The notes beneath the pieces are model-generated. The model was not told the origin of the DNA. It made no database searches and was given only the letters and a program-made list of their open reading frames with translations. A stretch of DNA of 64,000 bases from Blastopirellula sp. J2-11 (GTDB lineage Bacteria > Planctomycetota > Planctomycetia > Pirellulales > Pirellulaceae), in assembly GCF_024584705.1 (NCBI RefSeq), contig NZ_CP097384.1, positions 186,001 to 250,000 on the forward strand, written 5' to 3'. Shown here in pieces: positions 16,208 through 26,700 of the stretch. How positions within the stretch are numbered: the stretch's first letter is position 1; each line of letters opens with the position of its first letter. Made by a program: the position numbers and the translations under genes.

Positions 16208-19200
16208 CTACTTGCTCGCCTTTTTTGACGGCGGCGGAGTTGCGCTGTTTGCGACCGGAAGGGTCGAGAAGCGATGGCGGACCGAGCCGAGCCGACCGTC
16301 GCCCAAAGCGTCGATCGTGATGCGATACTTGCCGGGAGTTGGCGGCAATTGGAAGCTGAGGGTCGCTTGGCCGCTGGAGTCGGTCTGAACAAGCGGCGCC
16401 CAATAAATCGTTTCCGGCGCCGTCTGGTTGCTCAGGTCGCCTGCAGCATCTTTCTGTTCGGATGCGCCGTAGGCGAAAGCGCGATAGTAAAAATCTTTCG
16501 CTGATTTCTCGGTTCGTTTGTCGGTTGCGTCGGTACTCGGTTGAGCGTCATCACCGGCGGCGCGGTCCCGTTGCGTTGCGCCTCGCGACAACATCATTCG
16601 TTGCATCGGTTGTTGATTGGGGGCCGCTTCTGCCGCAGGTTGCGAAGGGGCGAAGCCTGCGACTGGACCAGCTTGTCCCCCGCCCATTCCGGCGCCGGCG
16701 GCTTGCATCGGCAGAGCTTGCTGGGCCCTGCCTGCCTGTTTGATTTCTCGCTGTGACTCGGCCTGGCGAAGTCCGTATTCGGTCGCGCCGAGCGTTTGAT
16801 TTCGCAAGAGGAGGTCGTTCTCCGTTTGCAGCGTGGACATGTTGTCGCGCCGCTGTTGCAATTGGCCTAGTTGCGACTTCGCTTTCTGGTCGGAGAGCGA
16901 ATAACGTGATTGCGGGCGAGCGCCGACGACGCCCATTTTTCGACTATTTTCTTTGGATTCTGACGTTGGTGTTGGTGCTTCCGACACTGCGCTGATCGCG
17001 GCCATCGGCGTCGCAGGAGCAGGGCTCGCTTCCTTCTTGGCCGCCGCTTCGTCGTTGGCGGCTCGCATGGCGCGCGGCTTTTCACCGGCCCGATTTTCCG
17101 CCGTACCTTTCAACATCGGCACAGGGGCCGACTCGGCGGGGGTAGCCATCGGCGCGGCCATCGGCGTCGCTTTGCCGGCGACGCCAGGCGGTTTGGATTC
17201 GGCCAGCTTTCGCTGTTCTTCCATTTCGGCATCCGCTGTCATCGGCTGCATGTCTGAAAAAGGGGAGACAACTGCGTCGCCTGGCTCCGCGGCAAGCGAC
17301 TGACGTCGCATCTGGACGCGATCGACGTCCATGACCGACGAATCCATTTCTGTCACCGATTCTTCCAGCACCGCATCGCTAAGCTGCGTCAGGCCGTCGT
17401 TTAGTTCCGCGCGTCCGGCGCTAGACATGGCTGCTTCCGGAGCAGCGGTCGGCGCCGCGACGCTCTTCTCACGCATTGCCAGCGGATTGCTGATCGCGGG
17501 GGAGCCGACGGTTGTTGGCGCTGACATCACTCCGATCAAGATCACCGCCAGGGAAGAGACGATGATCGCCGGCCCCCAGAACCAGGGTGATCCGGCCGAA
17601 TGGAGCAGCACCAATCCGATCAAGCCAAGCATGGTGAAGATCGCCGCGCAAAGCAGCCACGGCGTCATAGAAAAGCCGGAACCGACTGCGGCCGAAGCCA
17701 TGGGAGCGGATGCGGTCGACGACGACGCGACGACGGAAGACGAGATGCGATTCTTGAGGATCAAGATCGGCGGTTCCGGATCGAAAGAAGCGAAGTTGCC
17801 GAAGTCGTTGGGGAGCATCTCCCCCATTCTCTCCAACTCTTCCGCAGGCACCGCTTGGCGACCGTAAGCGAGCTCTTGCGAGAACGCATCGCCATCGCCA
17901 TAGTCGTTGTCAGACTTGATAAATTGTCGCCAACCGTCGGTCGCCAAGATGAAATCGAGTTCCCGTTCGGCCTCCGCGTCTCCGCTCATCAACGCTTGCG
18001 GATCTTGCAATTCTTCGGGGCGTTGCAGCCGTTTGGTCAACAGTTGCGATGCGACCAACGTCGGCGAAGCTTGCGTCGTATGGGCGAAGGCGTTTTCGTT
18101 GACGACGGCGACTCCCAGGGCGGCGAGCGTCGGTTGACCCGTTTCGTCTTTGGTGACGACATGGATGTTTACCTGCTCATTGGCCGCATAGTCTTGCTGC
18201 AAATCAGGCGTTTCGATCGCCAGACGATGCGCCGGTCGACGGAAGACCATCCGTTCGGCCAGCGGCGTGATTTGTCCGAACTCACTCGCTGCGTAGAGGG
18301 TTACTTCGCCGGCGCCGGCGATCTCGCGCGGCACGTCCAAGCGAACACGCGTCGATTTGAGCGTTTGCGGAACGGCGAAGAATTGCTGCGTGACCAAGGC
18401 GCCGTTGTTGTAATAGGCCAAGCCATACCGTTGGTCGGCGTCGCGACTGACCACTTCAACTTCGAGCGGTTGATCGGCGTCGACCACCGAGTCAGACACT
18501 TTGATGGTCGCGAGGGCCGTCTCACTGATGGCCGGCAAATCGGCGTCAATCCGGCTATCGCCCAACGCGGCGGTCAGGCGATAGTTTTGCTGCGGCAGCG
18601 GAATGAAATCAAACCGGCCGCGACCACGATATTCGGTCTTCGCCGTGGCGACGACTTCGTCACGACTGTTGAGGACGGCGCCTTGCAGTTCGACCGGCTT
18701 GCCATTGGCGTCGGTCGCATGAAAGTAAACGCGATTGCTGAGGCCAGCGACCAGCGTTCCTCCTTCGGGACAGAAGAGGACATCGACCGATTGCGGTTCA
18801 AGCGGAATCGGCGAGGCGAAAGCCCAACTTTGATCGGCGTTGGAGAAGTAAAGATGTTGCGAAATGTGAGGGGCAACGCTGTCGGTCAACTGCAACTTGA
18901 CCATCGCCAGACCATCGGCCGACGTTTCAATCTCTTGCGGCGCGGCGACAAAGCTCCCTTTCACAATCTGCCGCATCTGCAGCTTTTGATTGGCCAGCGG
19001 CTGACCCGATTGCGAATTCAATTGAAGCGACGCCGAGACTTCTTCACCAGGGCTGAACCATTCTTGGGCAAAATCAAGTTGTGCGTTCCAGACCGGCGGC
19101 GCGATCGGATCAACTTGGAACCGCGTTACATCGGCGACTCCATCCGCGTTTTTGGCGATCAGCGAATAGTTGCCGGCGATGATGTCGGAAGGAAGCGACC

Positions 19201-20122
19201 ACATGCTGGCGGCGACCCCCTGACGCGTCTCTCCCTGGTCGACGAATCCAGTCACCGGTTGTTGATTGGGATCGAAAATCTCAAAGGCGACCGCTCCATC
19301 AACCGGTTGTTGCGTCTGGCTGGTCAGCGTATTGCTGCGCCAACGGAGGGTGTCGCCGGCGCGGACCAGCGAGCGATCGAGCGAAAGGGAAGTGACCGTC
19401 TTGGGGGGCGCATTGGCCAATTGCGGAGATTCGACTTCGGCCAATTCACGACCCTGCTGCGCGAATACTTGCAGCTTCAGGTCCGCGCGAGCTTGGTCGG
19501 CCGGCAGCGCGATTCGCGCCAAGCCGTTGACCGCTTGTTGCTTGCCGGCGGCGATTGTTTCGCCTTGCGGTGATTTGAAATTGTAAGAGATCTCGGTCTC
19601 TTCCTGAGGCGCCGCTTCGTTACGAACCGAGATCGCGAAGCGATTTGCGACTTCGCTGCTGAGGACGCGGGGGCCAGAGACTTCCAGCTCGATCGCCGGG
19701 GGCGAAACTTCCGAGCCAGCCACCGCAACGCGAACTTTGGACGGCGTTGAATGGAAAGCCGTTTGCGTCAACTCTGCTGTGTTCGAAAAGAAGACCGCCG
19801 CGCCGCTAGCGAGAACCAGAACCGACGCCGCCAGAGCGGTCAAGACTTGCAAGCCGCGGACAAACCCCTGCATCGCTCGTGAACGTTCCACCCGATCTTG
19901 GTCTTGCGCCTGCTTCTTCCAAGCGGCGAAGTCGGGCAGGGGAACTTCGGTCATGCGAACGGCCGACCCCAACAAATCGGTCTGCTCTTTCACCTCGGCG
20001 TAGGTCCGGGCCAACTCCGGATCGCGACCGATACGACCAGCCAACCGTGACGCTTCGTCAGCGGGGAGCAAGCCGTAAATCAGCTCGAGCAATTGTTGTC
20101 GGATTTCGTCGTGATCGGTCAT
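16208..20122 (-). CDS. Anti-sigma-like / MG2 macroglobulin fusion membrane protein
   Basis: A 1304-residue protein. Residues 1-65 (HDEIRQQLLELIYGLLPADEASRLAGRIGRDPEL) look like the helical sigma-binding part of anti-sigma factors without a zinc site. A membrane segment lies at about 88-112. A long run of beta-sandwich domains follows, including macroglobulin MG2-like PVWNAQLDFAQEWFSPGEEVSASLQLNS split over several modules. Two further membrane segments lie at about 820-870, then an Ala/Met/Gln-rich stretch, and the last about 90 residues start an alpha-2-macroglobulin domain (YWAPLVQTDSSGQATLSFQLPP). The rest of A2M, including any thioester CGEQ, is absent. It lies 69 bp downstream of an ECF gene on the same strand, so it probably holds and senses for that sigma factor. 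Confidence 0.75.
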   Translation of the reverse strand: MTDHDEIRQQLLELIYGLLPADEASRLAGRIGRDPELARTYAEVKEQTDLLGSAVRMTEVPLPDFAAWKKQAQDQDRVERSRAMQGFVRGLQVLTALAASVLVLASGAAVFFSNTAELTQTAFHSTPSKVRVAVAGSEVSPPAIELEVSGPRVLSSEVANRFAISVRNEAAPQEETEISYNFKSPQGETIAAGKQQAVNGLARIALPADQARADLKLQVFAQQGRELAEVESPQLANAPPKTVTSLSLDRSLVRAGDTLRWRSNTLTSQTQQPVDGAVAFEIFDPNQQPVTGFVDQGETRQGVAASMWSLPSDIIAGNYSLIAKNADGVADVTRFQVDPIAPPVWNAQLDFAQEWFSPGEEVSASLQLNSQSGQPLANQKLQMRQIVKGSFVAAPQEIETSADGLAMVKLQLTDSVAPHISQHLYFSNADQSWAFASPIPLEPQSVDVLFCPEGGTLVAGLSNRVYFHATDANGKPVELQGAVLNSRDEVVATAKTEYRGRGRFDFIPLPQQNYRLTAALGDSRIDADLPAISETALATIKVSDSVVDADQPLEVEVVSRDADQRYGLAYYNNGALVTQQFFAVPQTLKSTRVRLDVPREIAGAGEVTLYAASEFGQITPLAERMVFRRPAHRLAIETPDLQQDYAANEQVNIHVVTKDETGQPTLAALGVAVVNENAFAHTTQASPTLVASQLLTKRLQRPEELQDPQALMSGDAEAERELDFILATDGWRQFIKSDNDYGDGDAFSQELAYGRQAVPAEELERMGEMLPNDFGNFASFDPEPPILILKNRISSSVVASSSTASAPMASAAVGSGFSMTPWLLCAAIFTMLGLIGLVLLHSAGSPWFWGPAIIVSSLAVILIGVMSAPTTVGSPAISNPLAMREKSVAAPTAAPEAAMSSAGRAELNDGLTQLSDAVLEESVTEMDSSVMDVDRVQMRRQSLAAEPGDAVVSPFSDMQPMTADAEMEEQRKLAESKPPGVAGKATPMAAPMATPAESAPVPMLKGTAENRAGEKPRAMRAANDEAAAKKEASPAPATPMAAISAVSEAPTPTSESKENSRKMGVVGARPQSRYSLSDQKAKSQLGQLQQRRDNMSTLQTENDLLLRNQTLGATEYGLRQAESQREIKQAGRAQQALPMQAAGAGMGGGQAGPVAGFAPSQPAAEAAPNQQPMQRMMLSRGATQRDRAAGDDAQPSTDATDKRTEKSAKDFYYRAFAYGASEQKDAAGDLSNQTAPETIYWAPLVQTDSSGQATLSFQLPPTPGKYRITIDALGDGRLGSVRHRFSTLPVANSATPPPSKKASK

Positions 20123-20191
20123 CGAACTTTTAGGTGGTAAACGCAGGTGGGCGAGTTTCCTTGGGCGGTTTCCGGGGGGCGGAGCTATCGG

Positions 20192-20752
20192 TTAGTGAGG
20201 TGCGTCGGCCTTGCTAGGGGCCAGGATGGTGCGCAGTTTTTCGAGCGCCATCCGCATGCGTGTTTTCACCGTGCCGGAGGGGATCTCCAGCGCCACGGCG
20301 ATTTCGTCGTAGGTCATGTCACCATTTTGACGAAGCAGGAACACTTCCCGTTCTTCGTCACGCAGTTGCATCACGGCAAGCCGCATCCGATCGATCTGTT
20401 CGGCATGCTCCGCTTTGCTCTCGACCGACGCATGCGGGCTGATGACCGTTTCTTCTTCGGCGACCAGGTGCTGGCGCTTGCGGCGCCAGGCGCTTTCACG
20501 ATGATCGCGACCGGTGTTGATCGCAATGCGGAAAATCCAGGCTCGCACATTTTCAATTTCGGGTAATTTGTCTTGGTGCCGCCAGCATTTGATGAAGGAG
20601 TCTTGGAGTGCGTCGCGAGCGTCCTCCATATTACCTAGCAAATGGTACAAGGCGCCCAGCAACTCGCCGTGAAGGCGCGCAAACACGTCCTCCAACGATT
20701 CCTGCTGTTTTCGGCAGGTCCGAGTTTTGTTGCCTTGACCGAGCTTCGCCAC
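20192..20752 (-). CDS. ECF RNA polymerase sigma factor
   Basis: A 186-residue sigma-70 family factor. Region 2: VFARLHGELLGALYHLLGNMEDARDALQDSFIKCWRH and VRAWIFRIAINTGRDHRESAWRRKR. Region 4: MQLRDEEREVFLLRQNGDMTYDEIAVALEIPSGTVKTRMRMALEKLR with the helix-turn-helix. The start is GTG 20752 with GAAGGGCG about 8 bp upstream; no ATG is available early in the frame. The gene precedes the anti-sigma/MG2 fusion and diverges from a second ECF operon across a 184-bp spacer (20753-20936). Confidence 0.93.
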   Translation of the reverse strand: MAKLGQGNKTRTCRKQQESLEDVFARLHGELLGALYHLLGNMEDARDALQDSFIKCWRHQDKLPEIENVRAWIFRIAINTGRDHRESAWRRKRQHLVAEEETVISPHASVESKAEHAEQIDRMRLAVMQLRDEEREVFLLRQNGDMTYDEIAVALEIPSGTVKTRMRMALEKLRTILAPSKADAPH

Positions 20753-20936
20753 GTTTCGCCCTTCACCCTGTTAGACGACTGCTGAGTACGGCAAGATTTC
20801 GCCGCGGAGACGATTTTCAACGATTTTGACCGAAATCGCCAGCCAGTGACCAATTCTGGTCGAGAATTACCCCTTGTTTAACCAGAAACGCCGGCATTCT
20901 TGCGGTTTACCCCCATCCCTGACGATAATTAAATCT

Positions 20937-21563
20937 ATGTGGCCTACAGCCGAAAAGACGGAACAACTGATCCTGGACGCCAAAGGGGGCGACGCCGACG
21001 CGCGCGATAAGCTGCTCGAGCGGCATCGCGACTCGCTGCGCCGGATGGTCGAGATGCGGCTGGACCGAAAGATTCGCCGCCGAGTCGACGCCAGCGATGT
21101 GGTCCAAGACGTGTTGGTCGAAGCGAATCGTCGCTTGGCCGACTACATGGACAACCCAAAGATGCCGTTCCATTTGTGGCTGCGGCATCTTGCTCACGAT
21201 CGCATCATTGACGCGCATCGTCGCCATCGCGCGTCGCAAAAGCGGAGCGTCGATTTAGAGCAAAACATCGCGGCGCCGCTGAACGTCGACCAATCGTCGA
21301 TCAACATCATCGCCCAGATCTGCGATAGCGAACTGACCCCGGCCGCCGCGGCGACCATGCATGAGCTGCAAGCTCGTTTTGAACAGGCGATCGCCCAGTT
21401 AGAGGATGTAGACCGCGAAGTGGTGGTGATGCGCCATTTTGAGCAACTCTCGAATCAAGAAGTCGCCGCGGCGCTGGAGCTGTCAGCCGCCGCCGCCAGC
21501 ATGCGTTACTTGCGCGCCTTGCGCCGCCTGCGCGTGTTGTTGGGCGAACCGACCGACGAGTAA
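20937..21563 (+). CDS. ECF RNA polymerase sigma factor (kinase-linked)
   Basis: A 208-residue sigma factor of the planctomycete type that travels with Ser/Thr kinases. Region 2: LLERHRDSLRRMVEMRLDRKIRRRVDASDVVQDVLVEANRRL and PFHLWLRHLAHDRIIDAHRRHR. Region 4: LEDVDREVVVMRHFEQLSNQEVAAALELSAAAASMRYLRALRRLR. The MVEMRLDRKIRRRVDASDVVQ wording is characteristic of ECF factors found with kinases in Planctomycetes. ATG 20937 (MWPTAEKTEQ) is preferred over an upstream frame extension. The kinase gene starts 7 bp after the stop codon, so the two form one operon. Confidence 0.93.
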   Translation: MWPTAEKTEQLILDAKGGDADARDKLLERHRDSLRRMVEMRLDRKIRRRVDASDVVQDVLVEANRRLADYMDNPKMPFHLWLRHLAHDRIIDAHRRHRASQKRSVDLEQNIAAPLNVDQSSINIIAQICDSELTPAAAATMHELQARFEQAIAQLEDVDREVVVMRHFEQLSNQEVAAALELSAAAASMRYLRALRRLRVLLGEPTDE

Positions 21564-21570
21564 ACCACGT

Positions 21571-23229
21571 ATGACCGAAGACGCCGACCAGCGTGACGAG
21601 CGCCTTGCCGCATTGATCGATCAGCTCACCTCCCAGGTGCAAGCCGGGCAATCGGTCGATCTGGATCACGTCGCCGCGTCGCATCCCGATCTAGCGAGCG
21701 ACCTGCGTGAGCTGTGGGGCGCCGTGATGCTGGCCGACGCGGTGGCGACGCAAGTTCGCAGCGACCAGGCCATCACGCAAAGCATCACTGGCTCATCCAG
21801 CGGTAATTTGTCGCCGCTTAGTTTGCCGGCGGATTTCGGCGACTATCACCTGTTGGAAGAGATCGGTCGCGGCGGGATGGGAATCGTCTATCGCGCGCGG
21901 CAAAAAAGTCTCGATCGCATCGTCGCCGTGAAGATGGTCTTGCGCGATCGCCTGGCGTCGCTTGAAGATCAGGCCCGCTTTCGCAGTGAAGCGGAAGCGG
22001 CCGCGCGGATCGAGCATTCCTCGATCGTGCCGATTTACGAAGTGGGAGAGTTTGATCGCCGCTGCTACTTCACAATGAAGTACGTGCAGGGAGAGACGCT
22101 TTCAGACCGAATTGCCCGCGGTCCCATGGCGCCGCGTGATGCGGCTCTGCTGCTAAAGCAAGTCGCCGACGCGGTGCACTGCGCGCATCAGCAAGGAGTG
22201 CTGCATCGCGACTTGAAGCCGTCCAACATCTTACTGGATGAGACGGGGCGCCCGCTCGTGACCGACTTTGGCCTGGCGAAGCGAACGACCGACGGCATTG
22301 ATCTGACCCGCACCGGCGCGATCCTCGGCACGCCCACCTACATGGCGCCGGAACAAGCGGCCGGCAATCGAGGTCGCATCGGTCCGGTCAGCGACGTCTA
22401 TAGCTTGGGGACCATCCTCTACGCCATGTTGACCGGGCGGCCGCCGTTTCAAGGAGACTCGCCGGTCGAAGTCGTCTTGAAGGTGCTGGAACAAGACCCG
22501 CCGCTCCCACGCGAGATTTATCCCAAGGTCGATCGCGATCTAGAAATGATCGCGCTCCGCTGTTTGCAAAAGCCAATCGATCTGCGGTACGGCAGCGCCG
22601 ATGCGCTGTCACGCGACTTGAACGCCTATCTGCATGACGAATCGATCTCGGCTCGCAGCGGACGGTTCGGGCAAATCGTCTCGCGACTTTTTCGCGAAAC
22701 GCATCACGCCCAGGTGCTGGAGAACTGGGGACTGCTCTGGATTTGGCATAGCCTGGTCTTGCTGGCGATGTCGCTGGCCACCTTTGGCCTGCAACTAATC
22801 GGCGACGAAACTCGCTGGCATTACATCTTCATTTGGACCGTGATCGCCGGCGCTTGGGCGATCATCTTTTGGGGAATGCGCCGGCGTATGGGGCCGGTCA
22901 CGTTTGTCGAAAGACAGATCGCCCACGTCTGGGGCGCTGGGATGATCGGCGTAGTGTCGCTCTTCCCCATCGAAGCGCTGATGGGGATGCAACCGGTCGA
23001 ACTCTCGCCAATTCTGGCCGTGATTTTAGGAATGCTGTTTTTGATCAAAGGAGGGATCCTCACCGGCTGGTTTTATATCCAGGCCGGCGTGCTGTTTCTA
23101 ACGGCGCTGCCGATGGCGATCTTTCCGCTCTATGCGCATCTAATCTACGGCGTGATCGCGTCGCTGTGCTTTTTTATTCCGGGGGTGCAGTATTATCTGC
23201 AGCGGTTGCGGAGTGGGTTAGGGAAGTGA
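21571..23229 (+). CDS. Membrane Ser/Thr protein kinase (Hanks type)
   Basis: A 552-residue protein. The kinase domain spans about residues 90-355 with GRGGMGIVYRA (P-loop), VAVKMV (ATP-binding Lys), HRDLKPSNILL (catalytic loop), DFGLAKR (Mg site) and a TPTYMAPEQA activation segment. All catalytic residues are present. The C-terminal 180 residues carry about six membrane segments instead of the PASTA or repeat sensor domains common in this family, so the kinase faces the cytoplasm and has no large extracytoplasmic sensor. It is 7 bp downstream of an ECF gene; phosphorylation of that sigma factor or its regulator is a reasonable inference. Confidence 0.93.
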   Translation: MTEDADQRDERLAALIDQLTSQVQAGQSVDLDHVAASHPDLASDLRELWGAVMLADAVATQVRSDQAITQSITGSSSGNLSPLSLPADFGDYHLLEEIGRGGMGIVYRARQKSLDRIVAVKMVLRDRLASLEDQARFRSEAEAAARIEHSSIVPIYEVGEFDRRCYFTMKYVQGETLSDRIARGPMAPRDAALLLKQVADAVHCAHQQGVLHRDLKPSNILLDETGRPLVTDFGLAKRTTDGIDLTRTGAILGTPTYMAPEQAAGNRGRIGPVSDVYSLGTILYAMLTGRPPFQGDSPVEVVLKVLEQDPPLPREIYPKVDRDLEMIALRCLQKPIDLRYGSADALSRDLNAYLHDESISARSGRFGQIVSRLFRETHHAQVLENWGLLWIWHSLVLLAMSLATFGLQLIGDETRWHYIFIWTVIAGAWAIIFWGMRRRMGPVTFVERQIAHVWGAGMIGVVSLFPIEALMGMQPVELSPILAVILGMLFLIKGGILTGWFYIQAGVLFLTALPMAIFPLYAHLIYGVIASLCFFIPGVQYYLQRLRSGLGK

Positions 23230-23294
23230 ATTTTTCTGCAGATTTGTCGAACTTACTGCCGCCGGCATACAATGAGCCAGAAGGTGAAACGGCC

Positions 23295-23372
23295 ATGCAA
23301 ATCGAAATCCCGCCAGCCGAGCGGCAAAAGCTAGAACAACTGGGACGCCGTCGAGGATTCTCGAGGGAATGA
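23295..23372 (+). pseudogene. Truncated ParD/RHH-type antitoxin remnant
   Basis: A 25-codon frame, MQIEIPPAERQKLEQLGRRR followed by GFSRE, that resembles the first third of ParD-like antitoxins, which usually have about 80 residues. The toxin-neutralising C-terminal part is missing. Its TGA overlaps the former toxin ATG (ATGA, 23369-23372), the arrangement of an intact antitoxin-toxin operon, which suggests an internal deletion. Confidence 0.5.
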
Positions 23373-23700
23373 AATAATATCGCGTCGTGATTTCTACGGA
23401 AGCTCTTTCTGGTATTGATACATTTCTAGCTTTTATCGCCGTTGAGAGGCAGTCGCCGATCAATTCGGAAAGATGGCGGCGCAAGGCGTCAAAAGCGATC
23501 GAAAGCCTCGCGTATTTTCCTCATCGCTGCCCTATTGCGCCGGAAAATGCGTTTCGTGATTACGAAATCCGAGCGCAGATCGTCGATCCCTGCGTATTTC
23601 TTTTTGCATTGACGAAGAAAAAAGCCTGGTGCGCATCATTAGCTGTCGTCATGGCCGACAGCAGATAGACGTTGAGCATTTGTCTGAGACAGGTTCTTAA
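23369..23700 (+). pseudogene. Decayed ParE/RelE-type toxin
   Basis: ParE-like sequence broken twice. From ATG 23369 the frame reads Met-Lys-stop (TAA 23375-23377) and then YRVVISTEALSGIDTFLAFI, RWRRKASKAIESLAYFPHRCP and YEIRAQIVDP. After about 23590 the homology moves to another frame, LRISFCIDEEKSLVRIISCR then HGRQQIDVEHLSET, ending at TAA 23698-23700. Restoring one C in the run at 23588-23590 would rejoin the two halves. The toxin fold and the conserved RHG end are recognisable, but a full protein cannot be made without frameshifting. Initiation at GTG 23387 would give only a 93-residue protein with the wrong C-terminus. Confidence 0.75.
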
Positions 23701-23709
23701 CGGTCCTAT

Positions 23710-26700
23710 CTATTCCATCTTCCCATCCGGCTGCTCCGCCGTGATCGCCATCACGATCGGCGCACTAGGATGCGGCCCCTTTACCAACTCCACTTCGGCA
23801 ATTTCGGCCGTTCGCTTGGGCTCAATCTTGAGGTAACGCATCTGTTGTCCGCCAGAGAACGAGAAGGCGAACTTGGAGTCAGGCACATCGACCCGGCGGA
23901 CGTAGTCGGCGAAGTGGCGCCCGTTTTTCAGGGGAACTTCTTCGACTTGGCCATCGGCGTAAAGCAGCCGGACAGTCATTACCGTCGTCTGGTTGTCGTC
24001 GAACGGTGCGCCCCAGCCGCTGATTCCGCTGAGCAGGTGGATTGCTTGAGCCGGTGCGTGCAGCGGCAATTTGACGGACTGCGGCATGGCGGCCGGTATC
24101 GGCCCTTTTGGGCTCTTTAGCATGACGACGTTCGGCTTGTCGCCGGTAGGATCGATCAGCACGAATGGAACGCCTTCGATCGTCTTGGGCGACCAGTCGG
24201 TTAGACGCAGCATCTCGCCGGGGCTATCGGCGCTGTAGAACATTCCTTGGTTGCTGGTGATGGTCGCGACACGATCGAGCGCCAGCGGGATAAACTTTCC
24301 TTTGTGGGTCAAAAACTCCAACAGGTCGGTTAGTTCTTCGCGGGTCATCTGTTTCTCAAATCCATCCGGCATCAGCGACTTGCGCGACGCGACCAACTCT
24401 TCGATATCTTCCCGCGCTAGCGAATGCTTCTTCGCTTCGGCGTCAATGATTTCGATCGCGGTGCGCGATTCGCCGGCGAGCATGCCGGTCAGCAACTTGC
24501 CGTCGATCGTCAGCACTTTGTAGGTGCGGAAGTTGCCTTCGACGCTCCGGCTTGGATCGATGATGTTGGTCAACAGTTCGGCTTTGGGGTGAACGGCCAT
24601 GCCGGTTAGATCAGGGCCGACGTCGCCCCCTTCGCCGCTATGCTTGTGGCATTTGGCGCAATGCTTTTTGAATAGCTCCAGACCATTTTTCGGATGGCCT
24701 TTGGCTTCGGTAATCGCCAGCAGTTCGTGCAGCACGGCGTCGCGATCGGCATTGGGAAGTCCGCCCCCCATGGCCAACAATTTGCGGGCCTGCTCGCGAA
24801 TCTTGGCGTCAGGATGATCTGCGAGCGCCTGACGTTGATCGAGCTTTAGATCGTTAAACGCCAGCGCGCCGGATTCCAACGCGCTGACCAGATCGCCGGT
24901 GGTGGAAGCTCGCGACAACAGTACGCGAATCGCCGCATCGCGCGTCGCCGGGGTCATCGTGCCGGCGCTTTCGGCCAGCGTTTCTCCGGTCGCTGCGGCG
25001 GTGCTGGCTGAGAGAGCGGAGAGGAGGCCTTCGTTCAATTTCGGAGTCGCATGGGGGCCGACGATATCCAAGATCACATCCACCGGCTGCATGCTGTCTG
25101 CGAGAAACTCGACAGCCTGACGAGCCGCCAAGATTCGTGCGTCTTCGCTGGCGTCTTCATCTTCTACGACTCCCAACAATTGGTCGGCGACTTTGTCGGC
25201 ATAGGTTTGCAGATCGACTCCGTTCCAGTTGCTGGCTAAGCGAATCAACGCCGCTTTGGTGGCGATCGGCGCTTTTTCGACCACGGCGCCGGCGACAGAA
25301 GTAGTGGTCGGCATCGCGTCGATCTTGTAGTCCCTGGGCCAGCCGTTGTTGAGACCATCGATCACTGCGCTGACGATCGCCGGGTCGGCCGCTTCGAGGC
25401 TACTCAATAGCGAATCAAGTTGACCAGCGTCCAGCTTGCCGCGCGCAACATGCTCGGCGACGATGGTCGTCAGTCGCAGGACGCGATCGTCAGGCGATTG
25501 GGGCGCCGCGATCTGCGGCAGGAAAGCGTCGGCATGTTTTGCCGCCGCAGACGTTAATGCATCGGGCAACCAGCGGTCGTTCATCAACTTGGCGTCGGTC
25601 GTCAATTGGGCGATCGCGGCGCCTGCGGCTTGGTTGGCAGGCATCTCGGCAAGGGCCAACAGCGCCGCCAGGCGAACTTGCGCATCGCTGTCTTGCAGCG
25701 TTCTACTGGCGAGAATCGCCGCTGTCGAAGTCGCCGTCGGCGGCAACACGGCCAGCGCGTTGCGTCGTACGCCGGCCGAGCGATGTTGGAGCGCCTTCGC
25801 TGCGGCGCTATGAGCGGCCGTTTGTTGCGGATCAGACAATACGCCGAGTCCTTGCAATGTCCACAACGCATGAATTGCTCCTGCGTTCAGGCCGATCGCG
25901 TCCGTCGTTGGATCGAGCGTTATTTGTATCAACTGCGGCACGACATCACGCTCTCCGCGATCGATCAGCAATCGCTGGGCATGCAGGCGCCATTGCATGT
26001 TCGGGTGCTTGAGCCCTGACAGTAAAGCGGCGACATCGGCGTTCTTTAGAGTGATCGCAGGATTGGCGTTTGGGTTCGCATTGTCGTAGGCGACACGGTA
26101 AATGCGGCCATGTTTCTTGTCACGCAGATCCGATTCGTAGGCGGCGCCTTTGCCGGTTTTAAAGCCATGCGGCGTTGGATTGTGCTGTACGACATAGTTG
26201 TACCAGTCCAGGAACCAGACGTTGCCGTCCGGGCCGACCTGGGCGGCGATCGGCGCTGTCCATTCGTCATTGCTGGCGATCAGATTCATTGGGCTGGTCG
26301 AGTGGAAGTCAGAGCCATCCGGAGTCAGCACAAACGTGCCGATTAGCTTGCCGGTCGGGCCGCAAACGAAGGCGGTCTTGTTCCACCATTGCTGTGGATA
26401 AACGCGAGCCGTGTAAAGATCATGGCCGGCCCCAGCGGTGTAGCCCCCATGTTGATCGACCTGACGAACCTTGTCGGAAATCGGTTTAAACAGATAGGTG
26501 TCGGCGATCGTGCCTAACCGACTTGGTCCCCAGCCGCGAACTTGCTCGTAGTAGCGATTGGCGATCGGCATATAGACGCTGGGATTGCGATTCGCCGTTG
26601 AACCGAAGATGAGGCCTTCTTCGCTGATGCCGAGTCCCCAAGTGTTGTTGTCGGTCGAGCGGACGAACTCTAGATCGGTCACGTTCGGCGGATCTTGATT

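Noticed and set aside
17600-19573. Long open frame on the plus strand (657 codons)
   Set aside because: Antisense of the MG2 fusion gene; composition typical of GC-rich shadow frames.
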